Below, in pieces: positions 52,938 to 62,375 of a stretch of 64,000 bases of DNA (positions are counted from its first letter, which is position 1; each line of letters starts with the position of its first letter). Where the stretch lies: assembly GCA_017621815.1 (NCBI GenBank), contig JAGASK010000029.1:1-64000 (forward strand), read 5' to 3'. The DNA comes from Lachnospiraceae bacterium. Its GTDB lineage: Bacteria; Bacillota; Clostridia; Lachnospirales; Lachnospiraceae. The notes beneath the pieces were generated by a model that saw nothing but the letters and a program-made list of their open reading frames with translations, had not been told where the DNA came from and ran no database searches. The position numbers and the translations under genes are program-made.

Positions 52938-55673
52938 GTGGCATCAGGTAGTTTGGAGAAAAGTATCTTTGGGTCGAATGATTCTAACATACTCCGGGAA
53001 TTGATTGAAGGTAAAGAACTGGAAAAGTGGCAGAAACATTTTTGTGAACTGACAAATATTTTTGCCTGCTGTGTTGACGGCAGGGGAGTACCGATTACTG
53101 AATTCGGAGGAAATCCGGATGAGGTTCAAAGGGTTTTAAAAGCAGTAGATAAAGAACAACTGCAGAATATGCTGTTTAGAGTATCTGAAAGCACACTTGA
53201 AGACCAGGCAATTGAGACCTGTGGTTATCCTAATCTGCGTCTGGCTGTTATTGCAGTCAAAGCAGAAGGGAAACCGGTTCTTGGTTGGCTGATTTGTGGT
53301 GTGCTTTCTGATGTTTTTGATGAAGAAGATTACTCTAATCCGCCGCTTCAGGGATTTCGCAGCACGTTATCCGAGAAGGAATTTTACCGGGCAGTGGATG
53401 TACTGCGTGATGTTTCTGAAGAATTGATAAAATATAAAATATCTGTGCTGGATGCCGAGGCTGAAAGCAGAAGAAGCCGTTACTCCGAAAAGGAGATGGA
53501 GATAACATTAAAAAGAACGGAAGCTTTGACTGAGGTTGTTCAGCTTCTGGAAAATGATGATTCCGTTGAAGGAATCATGGTCAGAATGCTTAGGACAGCA
53601 GGGAGCTTTCTTAATATCTCAGCTGCTTTTGTCTGTCGTATATTAAAAGACAAAGAATATATGGATATCGTTGCACATTGGTGCAACAGCGGCGTTGTAT
53701 GGCCATATGAGAAAAGTGCTTCGCAAAAGAGACCCTTTTTCTTATATACTGATAAGGCGCTGGTACTTTCTGCAGGTTCCTCTTTAAGCCCGGAAGAAAA
53801 GGACGAAATGAACGCCCTCGGTATAGAATCCATTATAGTGCTTCCCATAATGATTGGAGGAAGCGTTCATATGTATGCCTGCTTTGCGGAAAAAAGCAGA
53901 GAAAGAAGCTGGCAGGTAGAAGAAATAAAGTTTTTAAGTGATTCTGTTAAGATTCTGCAGAGTATTCTTGCCCGCAGAATACAGAAAAATTCTCTGGCAA
54001 GTTCTTATGCATCCCTTGAAACGATTCTCGATAATGTGGGAAGCGCTGTTTATGTAAGGGATCTGGCAACGGGTGCTGATTTATTTGCAAACAGAAATAT
54101 GAGACACAGCTTTGAACAGGAACTTAAGGAAAGAAGCATATACAGTCTGCTTGAAAAGGAAATCAAGTCGGAAAGCGGAAGCAGTGAAGTCTTTTTTGAA
54201 GGCAGGGAAAAGTGGTATGAGCTTTATTATACAAGAATTAAATGGGTGGATGGAAATCCTGCCCTTTTGTGTGCACTGCATGATGAAACAGAAAAGAAAA
54301 TATACCAGAGAAAAATAGAACAGCAGGCTCATACAGATTTCCTGACAGGATTGTATAATCGTATGTGCTGTGAAAAGGATTTGGCTAAGTACGTGGATGA
54401 AGCCAGAAGGACAACTCATAAGGGCGCTTTGCTTTATCTGGATTTGGATGATTTTAAACATATAAATGACGGACTTGGGCATCAGTATGGAGATGTGCTT
54501 TTAAAAGCCATTGCCCACAGCTTTCAGAGAATAGGCGGAATAGAAAATACCTGTTACCGGATGGGTGGAGATGAATTTATTATTATAGTGCCGCCTTCCG
54601 GTTATGATAAACTGGATAAAGTTATTTCCGATATTAAAGAAATATTTATGAGGCCGTGGTTCTTGCGGGATGCAGATTATTATTGTACCATGAGCATGGG
54701 AATCGTGGAATTTCCCGATTCCGGTGAAGCTGTACATGAGCTGATAAAAAAAGCGGATATCGCCATGTATGAAGCTAAAAAGGGCGGTAAAAACAGAATT
54801 GCCAGATATTCGGAAGAGATTGGATCTAAATCCTTCAGACGTCTTGATATGGAAAAGAACATGAGAGAGGCTACGGCAAAGGGCTATCAGGAATTTGAAG
54901 TGTATTTTCAGCCCATTATTGATATTCAGAAGGAGGGCTTGCCATGTACCGGTGCGGAAGCTCTGATTCGGTGGAACAGCACGGAACTTGGGTTTATTCC
55001 GCCTTCCGAGTTTATTCCTCTTGCGGAATATCTGGGACTCATAAATCCCATTGGAAATTATGTGCTGAAGGAAGCGTGTAAATTCTGTAAAAACTGGAAT
55101 GATAACGGATATCCGGATTATAAAATTAATGTGAATTTGTCAGTGATTCAGCTGCTGCAGACAGATATTGTGGATATTGTCAGAGAAACCCTTCAGGATA
55201 CAGGGATTTCGCCCCATAATCTGACCCTTGAGGTGACGGAAAGCCTGGCAATTAACGATATGGACAGAATGAAGGATATTCTTGCAAAGATTAAAAAGCT
55301 TGGGGTGAGAATAGCCCTGGACGATTTCGGAACGGGATATTCGTCTTTAAATCATATCAGAGAGCTTCCTTTTGATGTTATTAAAGTGGATCAAAGCTTT
55401 ATCCGCAATCTGGAGAGGGATGTTTATGCAAAATCCTTTATCAGAATGGTGGCTGAACTGGCGGAAGCAATTGGTGTGAATCTTTGTGTGGAAGGCGTGG
55501 AAACAAAAGGGCAGTATGAGATTCTTTCAAAAATGTGCGTAAGCCTGGTACAGGGTTATTATTTTGATAAGCCTTTGCAAAGGGAAAAATTTGAAGAGAA
55601 ATATACACCGGAACTTAACCGGAAAATTAAAGGTGAAAAATGTGATGAGACTGGCGCAGCTGGAGCAATTTAA
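52938..55673 (+). CDS. PocR-GAF-PAS-GGDEF-EAL cyclic-di-GMP signalling protein
   Basis: 911 aa from a GTG start (GGAAGGAG upstream). An N-terminal PocR-like ligand domain (about 25-180: KWQKHFCELTNIFACCVDG), a GAF-like domain (about 195-345), a PAS-like segment (about 355-450), GGDEF (about 465-620, motif GGDEF intact) and EAL (about 640-895, GAEALIRW, DDFGTGYSSL, CVEGVET all present). No RxxD inhibitory site precedes GGDEF. No membrane segment. Both activities could be live, so net direction is unknown. It overlaps the DHH gene by 29 bp. Confidence 0.88.
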   Translation: MASGSLEKSIFGSNDSNILRELIEGKELEKWQKHFCELTNIFACCVDGRGVPITEFGGNPDEVQRVLKAVDKEQLQNMLFRVSESTLEDQAIETCGYPNLRLAVIAVKAEGKPVLGWLICGVLSDVFDEEDYSNPPLQGFRSTLSEKEFYRAVDVLRDVSEELIKYKISVLDAEAESRRSRYSEKEMEITLKRTEALTEVVQLLENDDSVEGIMVRMLRTAGSFLNISAAFVCRILKDKEYMDIVAHWCNSGVVWPYEKSASQKRPFFLYTDKALVLSAGSSLSPEEKDEMNALGIESIIVLPIMIGGSVHMYACFAEKSRERSWQVEEIKFLSDSVKILQSILARRIQKNSLASSYASLETILDNVGSAVYVRDLATGADLFANRNMRHSFEQELKERSIYSLLEKEIKSESGSSEVFFEGREKWYELYYTRIKWVDGNPALLCALHDETEKKIYQRKIEQQAHTDFLTGLYNRMCCEKDLAKYVDEARRTTHKGALLYLDLDDFKHINDGLGHQYGDVLLKAIAHSFQRIGGIENTCYRMGGDEFIIIVPPSGYDKLDKVISDIKEIFMRPWFLRDADYYCTMSMGIVEFPDSGEAVHELIKKADIAMYEAKKGGKNRIARYSEEIGSKSFRRLDMEKNMREATAKGYQEFEVYFQPIIDIQKEGLPCTGAEALIRWNSTELGFIPPSEFIPLAEYLGLINPIGNYVLKEACKFCKNWNDNGYPDYKINVNLSVIQLLQTDIVDIVRETLQDTGISPHNLTLEVTESLAINDMDRMKDILAKIKKLGVRIALDDFGTGYSSLNHIRELPFDVIKVDQSFIRNLERDVYAKSFIRMVAELAEAIGVNLCVEGVETKGQYEILSKMCVSLVQGYYFDKPLQREKFEEKYTPELNRKIKGEKCDETGAAGAI

Positions 55674-56616
55674 TCCAATTACCATACAATGCCATGATAA
55701 TCCTGATGCCGATGCGCTGGCATCAGGATTTGGGCTGTATACTTATTTTAAGGATAAAGGAAAAGATGTAAGGCTGGTTTATGCCGGCAGAAATATAATT
55801 CAAAAATCTAATTTGACTTTAATGGTCGATAAATTAAACATACCTGTCATTTATTTGCAGGATACCGATATTCCTGTAAAAGGGCTGTTGATTACGGTGG
55901 ACTGCCAATACGGAGCAGGAAATGTGACACGATTGTCAGCGGAGAACATTGCTATTATTGATCATCATCAGGTGGAAATTGATAATGTGGAAATGTCAGA
56001 AATTCATTCTGATTTGGGGAGCTGCGCAACCCTTGTGTGGCAAATGATGCGGGAGGAAGGATATTCCTTTGAAGGTAAGATAAATCTGGGAACTGCATTG
56101 TACTACGGACTGTTTGCAGATACAAATCAGCTTTCCGATATTTATCATCCTCTTGATATGGAAATGAGGGATTCCCTGCAGCATGATAAAAGCCTGATAT
56201 ATCTGTTTAAAAATTCCAATCTTTCCTTAAATGAACTGGAAATTGCGGGAATGGCATTGATGAAGCATTTCTATAACGATGAATTTCAATTTGCCATAGT
56301 GAAAGCAAAGCCCTGTGACCCTAATATTCTCGGATTAATCAGTGATTTTTTAATTCAGGTAGATGAGATTAAAACCTGTGTTGTCTATAATGAACTGGAA
56401 GACGGCATAAAGTTTTCGGTTCGGAGCTGTGTAAGAGAGGTGCGGGCAGATGAACTGGCTTCTTTTTTATCAAAAGAAATCGGCTCGGGAGGCGGACATT
56501 TGGAGAAAGCCGCCGGCTTTATTGTAAGGGAAAAATATGAGGCATATTTTAAGAACGTGCTTTCAGAAGCTTATTTTAATGAGAAAATGAAAGGGTATTT
56601 CTTAAAAATGCGCTGA
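55645..56616 (+). CDS. DHH-family phosphoesterase (NrnA-like)
   Basis: 323 aa. DHH domain with HDNPDADALASG (residues 17-28), DCQYGAG and DHHQ (Asp106-His107-His108), and a DHHA1-type end with GSGGGHLEKAAG. The family includes NrnA oligoribonuclease/pAp phosphatase and linear-dinucleotide phosphodiesterases. Overlap with an EAL-domain gene suggests that it clears pGpG, the EAL product. Start is the ATG at 55645 (AAAGGTG upstream); GTG 55642 is possible. Confidence 0.85.
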   Translation: MRLAQLEQFNPITIQCHDNPDADALASGFGLYTYFKDKGKDVRLVYAGRNIIQKSNLTLMVDKLNIPVIYLQDTDIPVKGLLITVDCQYGAGNVTRLSAENIAIIDHHQVEIDNVEMSEIHSDLGSCATLVWQMMREEGYSFEGKINLGTALYYGLFADTNQLSDIYHPLDMEMRDSLQHDKSLIYLFKNSNLSLNELEIAGMALMKHFYNDEFQFAIVKAKPCDPNILGLISDFLIQVDEIKTCVVYNELEDGIKFSVRSCVREVRADELASFLSKEIGSGGGHLEKAAGFIVREKYEAYFKNVLSEAYFNEKMKGYFLKMR

Positions 56617-56681
56617 AACCAATGGAATAATATAAAAAATTGTGCTATGATTTGAATGGAAAATGCAGGAGGTAAAGCCAT

Positions 56682-56690
56682 ATGCTGTGA
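56682..56690 (+). other. Two-codon leader ORF with a strong ribosome binding site
   Basis: AGGAGGT (56667-56673) is ideally spaced for ATG-CTG-TGA at 56682-56690, which is out of frame with glnS. The glnS start itself lacks a comparable site. It could be a minimal upstream ORF affecting glnS initiation or a trace of a lost start. Confidence 0.3.
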
Positions 56691-56715
56691 TATAAGGGAT
56701 ATGGCAGATAACATT

Positions 56716-58428
56716 ATGAGTGAGAAAGAACAAAATGTGAATGAGATTTTGGAAAACAAAGAAGAAAAAGAAACGGTTTCCAGAAATTTTATTGAACAGA
56801 TTATTGATAAGGATCTGGCAGAAGGTGTATATGACACGGTACACACCAGATTTCCGCCGGAGCCCAACGGATATCTTCATATCGGACATGCGAAAAGCAT
56901 ACTTTTGAATTACGGGCTGGCAAAGCAGTACGGCGGCAAATTCAATATGCGTTTTGATGATACTAATCCCACGAAAGAAAAAACGGAGTTTGTTGAATCC
57001 ATTAAAGCCGACATTCAGTGGCTGGGAGCGGATTGGGAAGACAGATTGTTTTTTGCATCCGACTATTTTGAACAGATGTATGAAGGCGCTGTTAAGCTGA
57101 TTAAAAAGGGAAAGGCTTATGTTTCGGATCTTACAGCCGATGAAATGAGAGAGTACAGGGGAACGCTGACAGAGCCCGGTAAAAATGACCCTAACAGAGA
57201 CAGAAGCGTGGAAGAAAATCTGGAGCTGTTTGAAAAAATGAAAAACGGCGAATTCGCTGACGGAGAAAAGACTCTCCGCGCGAAAATCGATATGGCTTCT
57301 CCCAATATCAACATGAGAGACCCCATCATTTACCGTGTTGCCCATATGACGCACCATAATACAGGGGATAAATGGTGTATTTATCCTATGTATGATTTTG
57401 CGCATCCCATAGAAGATGCTATTGAGGGAATTACCCATTCCATCTGCACACTGGAATTTGAGGATCACAGGCCTTTGTATGACTGGGTAGTGAGAGAACT
57501 GGAATATCCTCATCCCCCCAAGCAGATTGAGTTTGCCAAAATGTATCTTACCAATGTGGTGACAGGAAAGCGTTATATTAAGAAGCTGGTTGAGGACGGA
57601 ATTGTGGACGGCTGGGATGACCCCAGACTTGTTTCCATTGCCGCATTAAGAAGGAGAGGATTTACACCGGAATCCATTAAAATGTTTGTGGAGCTTTGCG
57701 GTGTATCCAAGAGCAACTCTTCCGCGGATTATGCCATGCTGGAATATTGTATCCGTGAGGATTTGAAACTGAAACGGCCCAGAATGATGGCTGTGCTTAA
57801 TCCGGTAAAGCTGATTATTGACAATTATCCGGAAGGACAGACTGAAATGCTTGAGGCTGCAAATAACCTTGAAAATGAAGAAATGGGAACCAGGCAGATT
57901 CCCTTTGGAAGAGAATTGTACATTGACAGGGAGGATTTTATGGAAGAGCCTCCGAAAAAGTATTTCCGTTTGTTCCCGGGAAATGAAGTGCGTCTGATGA
58001 ATGCGTATTTTGTAACATGTACAGGCTGTGTAAAGGATGAGAACGGCAATGTTACCGAGGTGCACTGCACTTATGACCCTGAAACCAAATGCGGCAGCGG
58101 ATTTACCGGGCGCAAGGTGAAGGGAACTATTCACTGGGTGCCTGTAAAGGAAGCTGTAAAAGCGGAAGTAAGGTTATATGAGAATATTATTGATGAGGAA
58201 AAGGGTGTATATAATGAGGACGGAAGTCTGAATTTAAATCCCGATTCCTTAACGGTATTAAAGGAATGTTATCTGGAACCGGCACTGAAGGATGCAAAAG
58301 CATATGAAAGCTTCCAGTTTGTAAGACAGGGATATTTTTGTGTGGATGCAAAGGATTCAAAGGAAGGAGAGCCTGTCTTTAACAGAATTGTTTCTTTAAA
58401 GAGTTCTTATGTGTTACCGAAAGCTTAA
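56716..58428 (+). CDS. glnS: Glutaminyl-tRNA synthetase
   Basis: 570 aa from ATG 56716 (MSEKEQ); ATG 56701 and 56656 are in-frame alternatives with no better site. Class I signature [15 protein letters not shown], then [26 protein letters not shown] and [10 protein letters not shown]. The KMSKS position, VMSKRK in E. coli GlnRS, reads [10 protein letters not shown] here, keeping only the Lys. The C-terminal anticodon-binding beta-barrels are present ([10 protein letters not shown]). GatCAB is also encoded in this window. Confidence 0.9.
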   Translation: MSEKEQNVNEILENKEEKETVSRNFIEQIIDKDLAEGVYDTVHTRFPPEPNGYLHIGHAKSILLNYGLAKQYGGKFNMRFDDTNPTKEKTEFVESIKADIQWLGADWEDRLFFASDYFEQMYEGAVKLIKKGKAYVSDLTADEMREYRGTLTEPGKNDPNRDRSVEENLELFEKMKNGEFADGEKTLRAKIDMASPNINMRDPIIYRVAHMTHHNTGDKWCIYPMYDFAHPIEDAIEGITHSICTLEFEDHRPLYDWVVRELEYPHPPKQIEFAKMYLTNVVTGKRYIKKLVEDGIVDGWDDPRLVSIAALRRRGFTPESIKMFVELCGVSKSNSSADYAMLEYCIREDLKLKRPRMMAVLNPVKLIIDNYPEGQTEMLEAANNLENEEMGTRQIPFGRELYIDREDFMEEPPKKYFRLFPGNEVRLMNAYFVTCTGCVKDENGNVTEVHCTYDPETKCGSGFTGRKVKGTIHWVPVKEAVKAEVRLYENIIDEEKGVYNEDGSLNLNPDSLTVLKECYLEPALKDAKAYESFQFVRQGYFCVDAKDSKEGEPVFNRIVSLKSSYVLPKA

Positions 58429-58450
58429 AGGAAAGGCAGGATTATGTATT

Positions 58451-59326
58451 ATGGCCGGATTATTATCTGGATTAGAAAAACTCGGGCTTAAAAAGCTTGA
58501 AAATATGGATTTATATGAATCCTCAGGGGAAAAGGCGCCGGAACAGGGCAGTGTGAAAGCGCCGGAGCAGGAAGCTGTTACGGTGAAGGAAGAGGATTTC
58601 CTGTTTGATAAAACATATGAATGTCCTGTATGCTATAAGTCTTTTAAAGTAAGAACTCTTCGTTCAAGCAAGGCAAGGCTGATTCGGACGGATAAGGACT
58701 TGCGTCCCGTATATGAACATATAGAGCCTTTGAAGTATGATGTGGTTGCATGTCCGCATTGCGGGTATGCAACACTTACAAGATATTTCGGCGGACTTAC
58801 CCCGTCACAGATAAAGGCTGTGAAAGAAAATATATCAAAGGATTTTCAGGCGTCGGATAATAAAAAAGTAGTGTATACTTATGAAGAGGCGCTTGGCAGG
58901 TATAAGTTAAGCCTGGCAAATACGATTGTAAAGCACGGAAAATCCAGTGAAAAGGCATATGTCTGTTTAAAGGCAGGATGGCTTTTGAGGAGCATGGGTG
59001 AGAACCTGAAATCTTCTGAAGAAGGTTATGAGGAAAAACTTGCGGATATCAGGAAACAGGAAAAGGAATTTTTAAAGAATGCCCTGGAAGGCTTAATTGC
59101 TGCCAGACAAAATGAAAGCTATCCTATATGCGGTATGGATGAGATTACAGTGGAATATCTGATTGCAGTGCTTGCTATGGAGTTCGGACAATATGAAGTC
59201 GCATCCAGACTGATATCCAATATTCTGGTTTCTCCTTCGGCAACTGGCAGGATGAAGGACAGGGCAAGAGACATTAAGGAAGAGCTGATTGTAAAAATCA
59301 GGGAGAAAAATGCCGGTTTATCATGA
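58451..59326 (+). CDS. DUF2225-like zinc-ribbon protein
   Basis: 291 aa from ATG 58451. The N-terminal part has two CxxC pairs (YECPVCYKSF and ACPHCGYATL), a probable zinc site, then RLIRTDKDLRPVYEHIEPLK. The C-terminal half is a helical TPR-like region (YEEALGRYKLSLAN, KAYVCLKAGWLLRS). It resembles DUF2225 proteins of Firmicutes. Overlaps the MocR gene by 4 bp. Function unknown. Confidence 0.8.
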   Translation: MAGLLSGLEKLGLKKLENMDLYESSGEKAPEQGSVKAPEQEAVTVKEEDFLFDKTYECPVCYKSFKVRTLRSSKARLIRTDKDLRPVYEHIEPLKYDVVACPHCGYATLTRYFGGLTPSQIKAVKENISKDFQASDNKKVVYTYEEALGRYKLSLANTIVKHGKSSEKAYVCLKAGWLLRSMGENLKSSEEGYEEKLADIRKQEKEFLKNALEGLIAARQNESYPICGMDEITVEYLIAVLAMEFGQYEVASRLISNILVSPSATGRMKDRARDIKEELIVKIREKNAGLS

Positions 59327-60780
59327 GTGATTTAGCGATTGAACTTAAAACTGATACAGGAAAATGTATGTATCAGCAGATTTATGAATATATCAGAAAT
59401 GAAATCAGAACAGGGAAGCTTCAAAGAGATGAGAAGCTTCCCTCAACGCGTTCTTTAGCGGAATATCTGCAGGTGGCGAGAAGCACCGTGGACAGCGCTT
59501 ACAGCCAGCTGCTGGCTGAAGGGTATATTCAGTCGAAGCCCTGCCGTGGATATTTTGTGTGCGGGATGGAAGAGCTGGTTGATTTATCACAGCCCTTTAG
59601 CCTGCCGGAAGAGAGGGGGAGCAGAAAAGCTGCTGCTTCTGACATCCGGAAAGAAGAAAAGCTTATTGAAAATGAGATAGAATATGATTTTTCACCTCAT
59701 GCCATCAGCATGAAAAACTTTCCCTTTTCCACCTGGAAAAGAATTACCAGGGAAATACTGGTAGATGCCAACAGTGAGATGTTTGCCCTTGGAGATGCAA
59801 GGGGAGATTATGAACTTCGGGCTACTATCTGCAGGTATCTTCATTCTGCGAGAGGAGTAAATTGCGAACCGGAGCAGATTATCATAGGTGCGGGAAATGA
59901 CTATCTCCTTATGTTGCTGGAGAAAATACTGGGGCGGCATGTGCCTATTGCTATGGAAAACCCTACTTATAAACGTGCTTACAGGGTATTTCAGTCCTTT
60001 GCCTATGAAATAGAAGCACTGCCTATGGATAAAAACGGAATCAGTGTAAAAGCCCTGGAACAGTCAAATGCCAGAGTTGCTTATATTATGCCTTCCCATC
60101 AGTATCCCACAGGGGTGGTAATGCCCATCGGCAGACGGATGGAGCTTTTAAAGTGGGCGGAGCAGAAGGAAGACAGATATTTAATAGAGGATGATTATGA
60201 CAGTGAATTCCGGTATAAGGGAAAACCGATTCCTGCCCTGCAGGCATCGGACCGGGCGGGAAAAGTGATTTATATCGGAACCTTTTCCAAGTCTATTGCG
60301 CCTGCAATCCGCGTGGGCTATATGGTGCTGCCCATGCCCCTTATGGAAAAATACCGTCAAAGCTGCGGATTTTATGCTTCTACAGTATCCCGTATTGACC
60401 AGAGAATTTTAAATGAATTTATAAAGGACGGGTATTTTGAAAGATATCTGAACAAGATGCGTAAGATTTACAGGGAAAAGCATGATTTTTTGCTGGAGCA
60501 GCTAAAGGATTTGGAAAGGGATTTTGTGCTTTCGGGGGAAAATGCAGGTCTCCATGTACTTCTTACCAGTAAAAAGAAAATACCGGAAAAGGATTTGATC
60601 CGGTCGGCGGCTGCAAAGAAAATCAGGATTTACGGTTTATCCGATGCCATGGTAGGAGTACCCTGCGAAAACGAAAAATATGAAAATACCATATTACTTG
60701 GATACGGAGCTCTTTCCGGGGAGGAAATCAGTCGGGGAGTAGGGCTTCTTAAAGAAGCCTGGAAGGAATATTTGACTTGA
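59323..60780 (+). CDS. MocR/PdxR-type regulator (GntR HTH fused to aminotransferase)
   Basis: 485 aa. A GntR-type winged helix (about 10-75: GKLQRDEKLPSTRSLAEYLQ, VARSTVDSAYSQL) is joined to a class I aminotransferase-like domain (about 120-485) with NPTYKRAY, DDYDSEFRY and PLP-binding Lys323 in TFSKSIAPAIRVG. Such proteins use PLP as an effector or need it for amino-compound sensing. The neighbours do not reveal a target. It overlaps the DUF2225-like gene by 4 bp and ends at a terminator. Confidence 0.9.
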   Translation: MSDLAIELKTDTGKCMYQQIYEYIRNEIRTGKLQRDEKLPSTRSLAEYLQVARSTVDSAYSQLLAEGYIQSKPCRGYFVCGMEELVDLSQPFSLPEERGSRKAAASDIRKEEKLIENEIEYDFSPHAISMKNFPFSTWKRITREILVDANSEMFALGDARGDYELRATICRYLHSARGVNCEPEQIIIGAGNDYLLMLLEKILGRHVPIAMENPTYKRAYRVFQSFAYEIEALPMDKNGISVKALEQSNARVAYIMPSHQYPTGVVMPIGRRMELLKWAEQKEDRYLIEDDYDSEFRYKGKPIPALQASDRAGKVIYIGTFSKSIAPAIRVGYMVLPMPLMEKYRQSCGFYASTVSRIDQRILNEFIKDGYFERYLNKMRKIYREKHDFLLEQLKDLERDFVLSGENAGLHVLLTSKKKIPEKDLIRSAAAKKIRIYGLSDAMVGVPCENEKYENTILLGYGALSGEEISRGVGLLKEAWKEYLT

Positions 60781-60802
60781 AGAGATATGGAAATGAACAT
60801 AA

Positions 60803-60846
60803 AAAGGCCTGCTTTTAACGATGTGATATCATAAAAGCAGGCTTTT
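60803..60846. terminator. Terminator after the MocR gene
   Basis: GCCTGCTTTTA (60807-60817) pairs with TAAAAGCAGGC (60832-60842), with flanking AAAA and TTTT. It lies between convergent genes. Confidence 0.75.
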
Positions 60847-60853
60847 GGTTCAT

Positions 60854-60870
60854 GACAATAGAAAGTTTGA
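60854..60870 (-). repeat. Dispersed palindrome, left-end fragment
   Basis: GACAATAGAAAGTTTGA then sequence unrelated to the family. It borders the 3' end of the convergent acidic-protein gene. Confidence 0.5.
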
Positions 60871-60889
60871 GAAAAAACTCCGGCAGAAA

Positions 60890-61462
60890 TTACAAATTGC
60901 TGTCCAGAGAATCATCGTCATCAAAGAACTCTTCTATCTGTTCATCTGCCTGGGCAGGCGCTGCTTCGGGAACTGAGGCAGGAGCTTCAGCAGAAACATC
61001 AGCTTCAGAGGAGGTGCCGGTTTCATCAGAAATTATCGTATCCCCGGAGTCAGAAGGTTCTGAAGCGGAGCCGGTATCTGTACTGTCAGAATTATTTTTA
61101 TTGTTTTTTAAGGTATCTGATAAATCCGTAAAGGAGGTATGATACCCCTGGGAATCAGCAACTGACTTTACTGTTTCTTTTACTTGCTGCACGGAATCGG
61201 TTATCACTTCTTTGGCCTTGTGAAAAGCTTCCGTGGCAATAGCTTCGGCTTTGTCAAGATTCAAAGATACGTAAGAACGGTCTTTTTCGGAATTCAGATC
61301 CTCATCCAGATCTTCGCTGAAATCATCAAAATCGTCATCTGCATCATCACCAGCTGCAGGGGAAACGGTCTGCTCTTTTTTCTGTAAGTAAGAATAAGCG
61401 CCATAAGCAGCGGCACCGGCTACAGCGGTAAAAAGTAAAAATTTACCAAAACTTTTAGACAT
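60890..61462 (-). CDS. Acidic protein with an N-terminal membrane anchor
   Basis: 190 aa. One N-terminal hydrophobic segment (about 7-25, GKFLLFTAVAGAAAYGAY), an acidic Asp-rich linker (about 38-60), a helical central part (about 70-115, KAKEVITDSVQQVKETVKSV) and a low-complexity Ser/Asp/Glu/Ala tail. It resembles YtxH-like envelope proteins in layout only. GAAAGGAG precedes the ATG. Unknown function. Confidence 0.65.
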   Translation of the reverse strand: MSKSFGKFLLFTAVAGAAAYGAYSYLQKKEQTVSPAAGDDADDDFDDFSEDLDEDLNSEKDRSYVSLNLDKAEAIATEAFHKAKEVITDSVQQVKETVKSVADSQGYHTSFTDLSDTLKNNKNNSDSTDTGSASEPSDSGDTIISDETGTSSEADVSAEAPASVPEAAPAQADEQIEEFFDDDDSLDSNL

Positions 61463-61663
61463 ACGAATACTCCTTTCGGGACGGTTATCATTTATGCGCA
61501 GTTAAAGCTTTTTGAATTTTAACTGTCTGGTAATATCTTAATACTATTTTTGAAAAATGAAAAGAGAATATACAAAAAAGAATATTAAATTTTTATAATC
61601 AGCTTGCTTAAACACCAGATATTGGGGTGAAAAAATTGTTTCATACAAGTTTCCGAAAGCCGA

Positions 61664-61692
61664 TTGAAGGGGGCAAAAAAATATGTTATATT
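61664..61692 (+). promoter_or_regulatory. Promoter of the second TetR-type gene
   Basis: TTGAAG (61664-61669), 17 bp, TATATT (61687-61692). Confidence 0.5.
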
Positions 61693-61751
61693 TATTTTCG
61701 ACTACTAAGGTCAATCCTGAAGGTTAAGCAGAAAAGGAAATGGGGAAAAGC

Positions 61752-62360
61752 ATGAACGAGAAATTCTTTGACTTGAAAAAGGAAAAACAGGACAGAATGA
61801 TTAACGCTGCGCTGAAGGTATTTGCGCTGAACGGCTATGAACATGCCAGCACTGACGATATTGTCAGGGAAGCGGGAATCAGCAAAGGGCTGTTATTCCA
61901 TTATTTTATCAGTAAGCTGGGACTGTACAGCTTTATTTATGACTATAGTGTCAAGTATATGATGCTGGAATTGTCCACAGGAGTCGCAAAGGGGGAAACG
62001 GATTATTTTGATTTATTGTGGCAGGTTCGGGCTGTGCAGATTCAGGTAATGCACAATTATCCTTATATGCTGCAGTTTTTAAACGAAAGCAAAAAGGAAA
62101 ATGTCAAGGAAGCCTTAGAGGCTACGGAGGATAAAAGAGGAGTTCTGTCTCATCAGTATAATCAGATTATGCGGCGGGCCGATTTGAGCAGGTTAAAAAA
62201 GGATGTGGACGTGGAACGGCTTACAAAAATGATAGATTTGACTGTAAACGGCCTTTTATCAGAGCAGTTCTTTAATGAATCTTTTCAGCCGGATTTATTT
62301 GCTGAAGAGGCAAAACAATATTTTGCCATGTTAAAGAAACTGTCTTATGAGGAAGAATAA
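61752..62360 (+). CDS. TetR/AcrR-family regulator
   Basis: 202 aa from ATG 61752 (GGGG six bases upstream; ATG 61740 lies within two bases of AAAGGA). Helix-turn-helix with DRMINAALKVFALNGYEHAS, DIVREAGISKGLLFHYF; then a helical ligand domain. The C-terminal domain resembles the TetR_C type near lipid or drug genes, but no target is evident. The DUF6062-like gene follows 15 bp later. Confidence 0.85.
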   Translation: MNEKFFDLKKEKQDRMINAALKVFALNGYEHASTDDIVREAGISKGLLFHYFISKLGLYSFIYDYSVKYMMLELSTGVAKGETDYFDLLWQVRAVQIQVMHNYPYMLQFLNESKKENVKEALEATEDKRGVLSHQYNQIMRRADLSRLKKDVDVERLTKMIDLTVNGLLSEQFFNESFQPDLFAEEAKQYFAMLKKLSYEEE

Positions 62361-62375
62361 GAAAGGAATAGGAAA

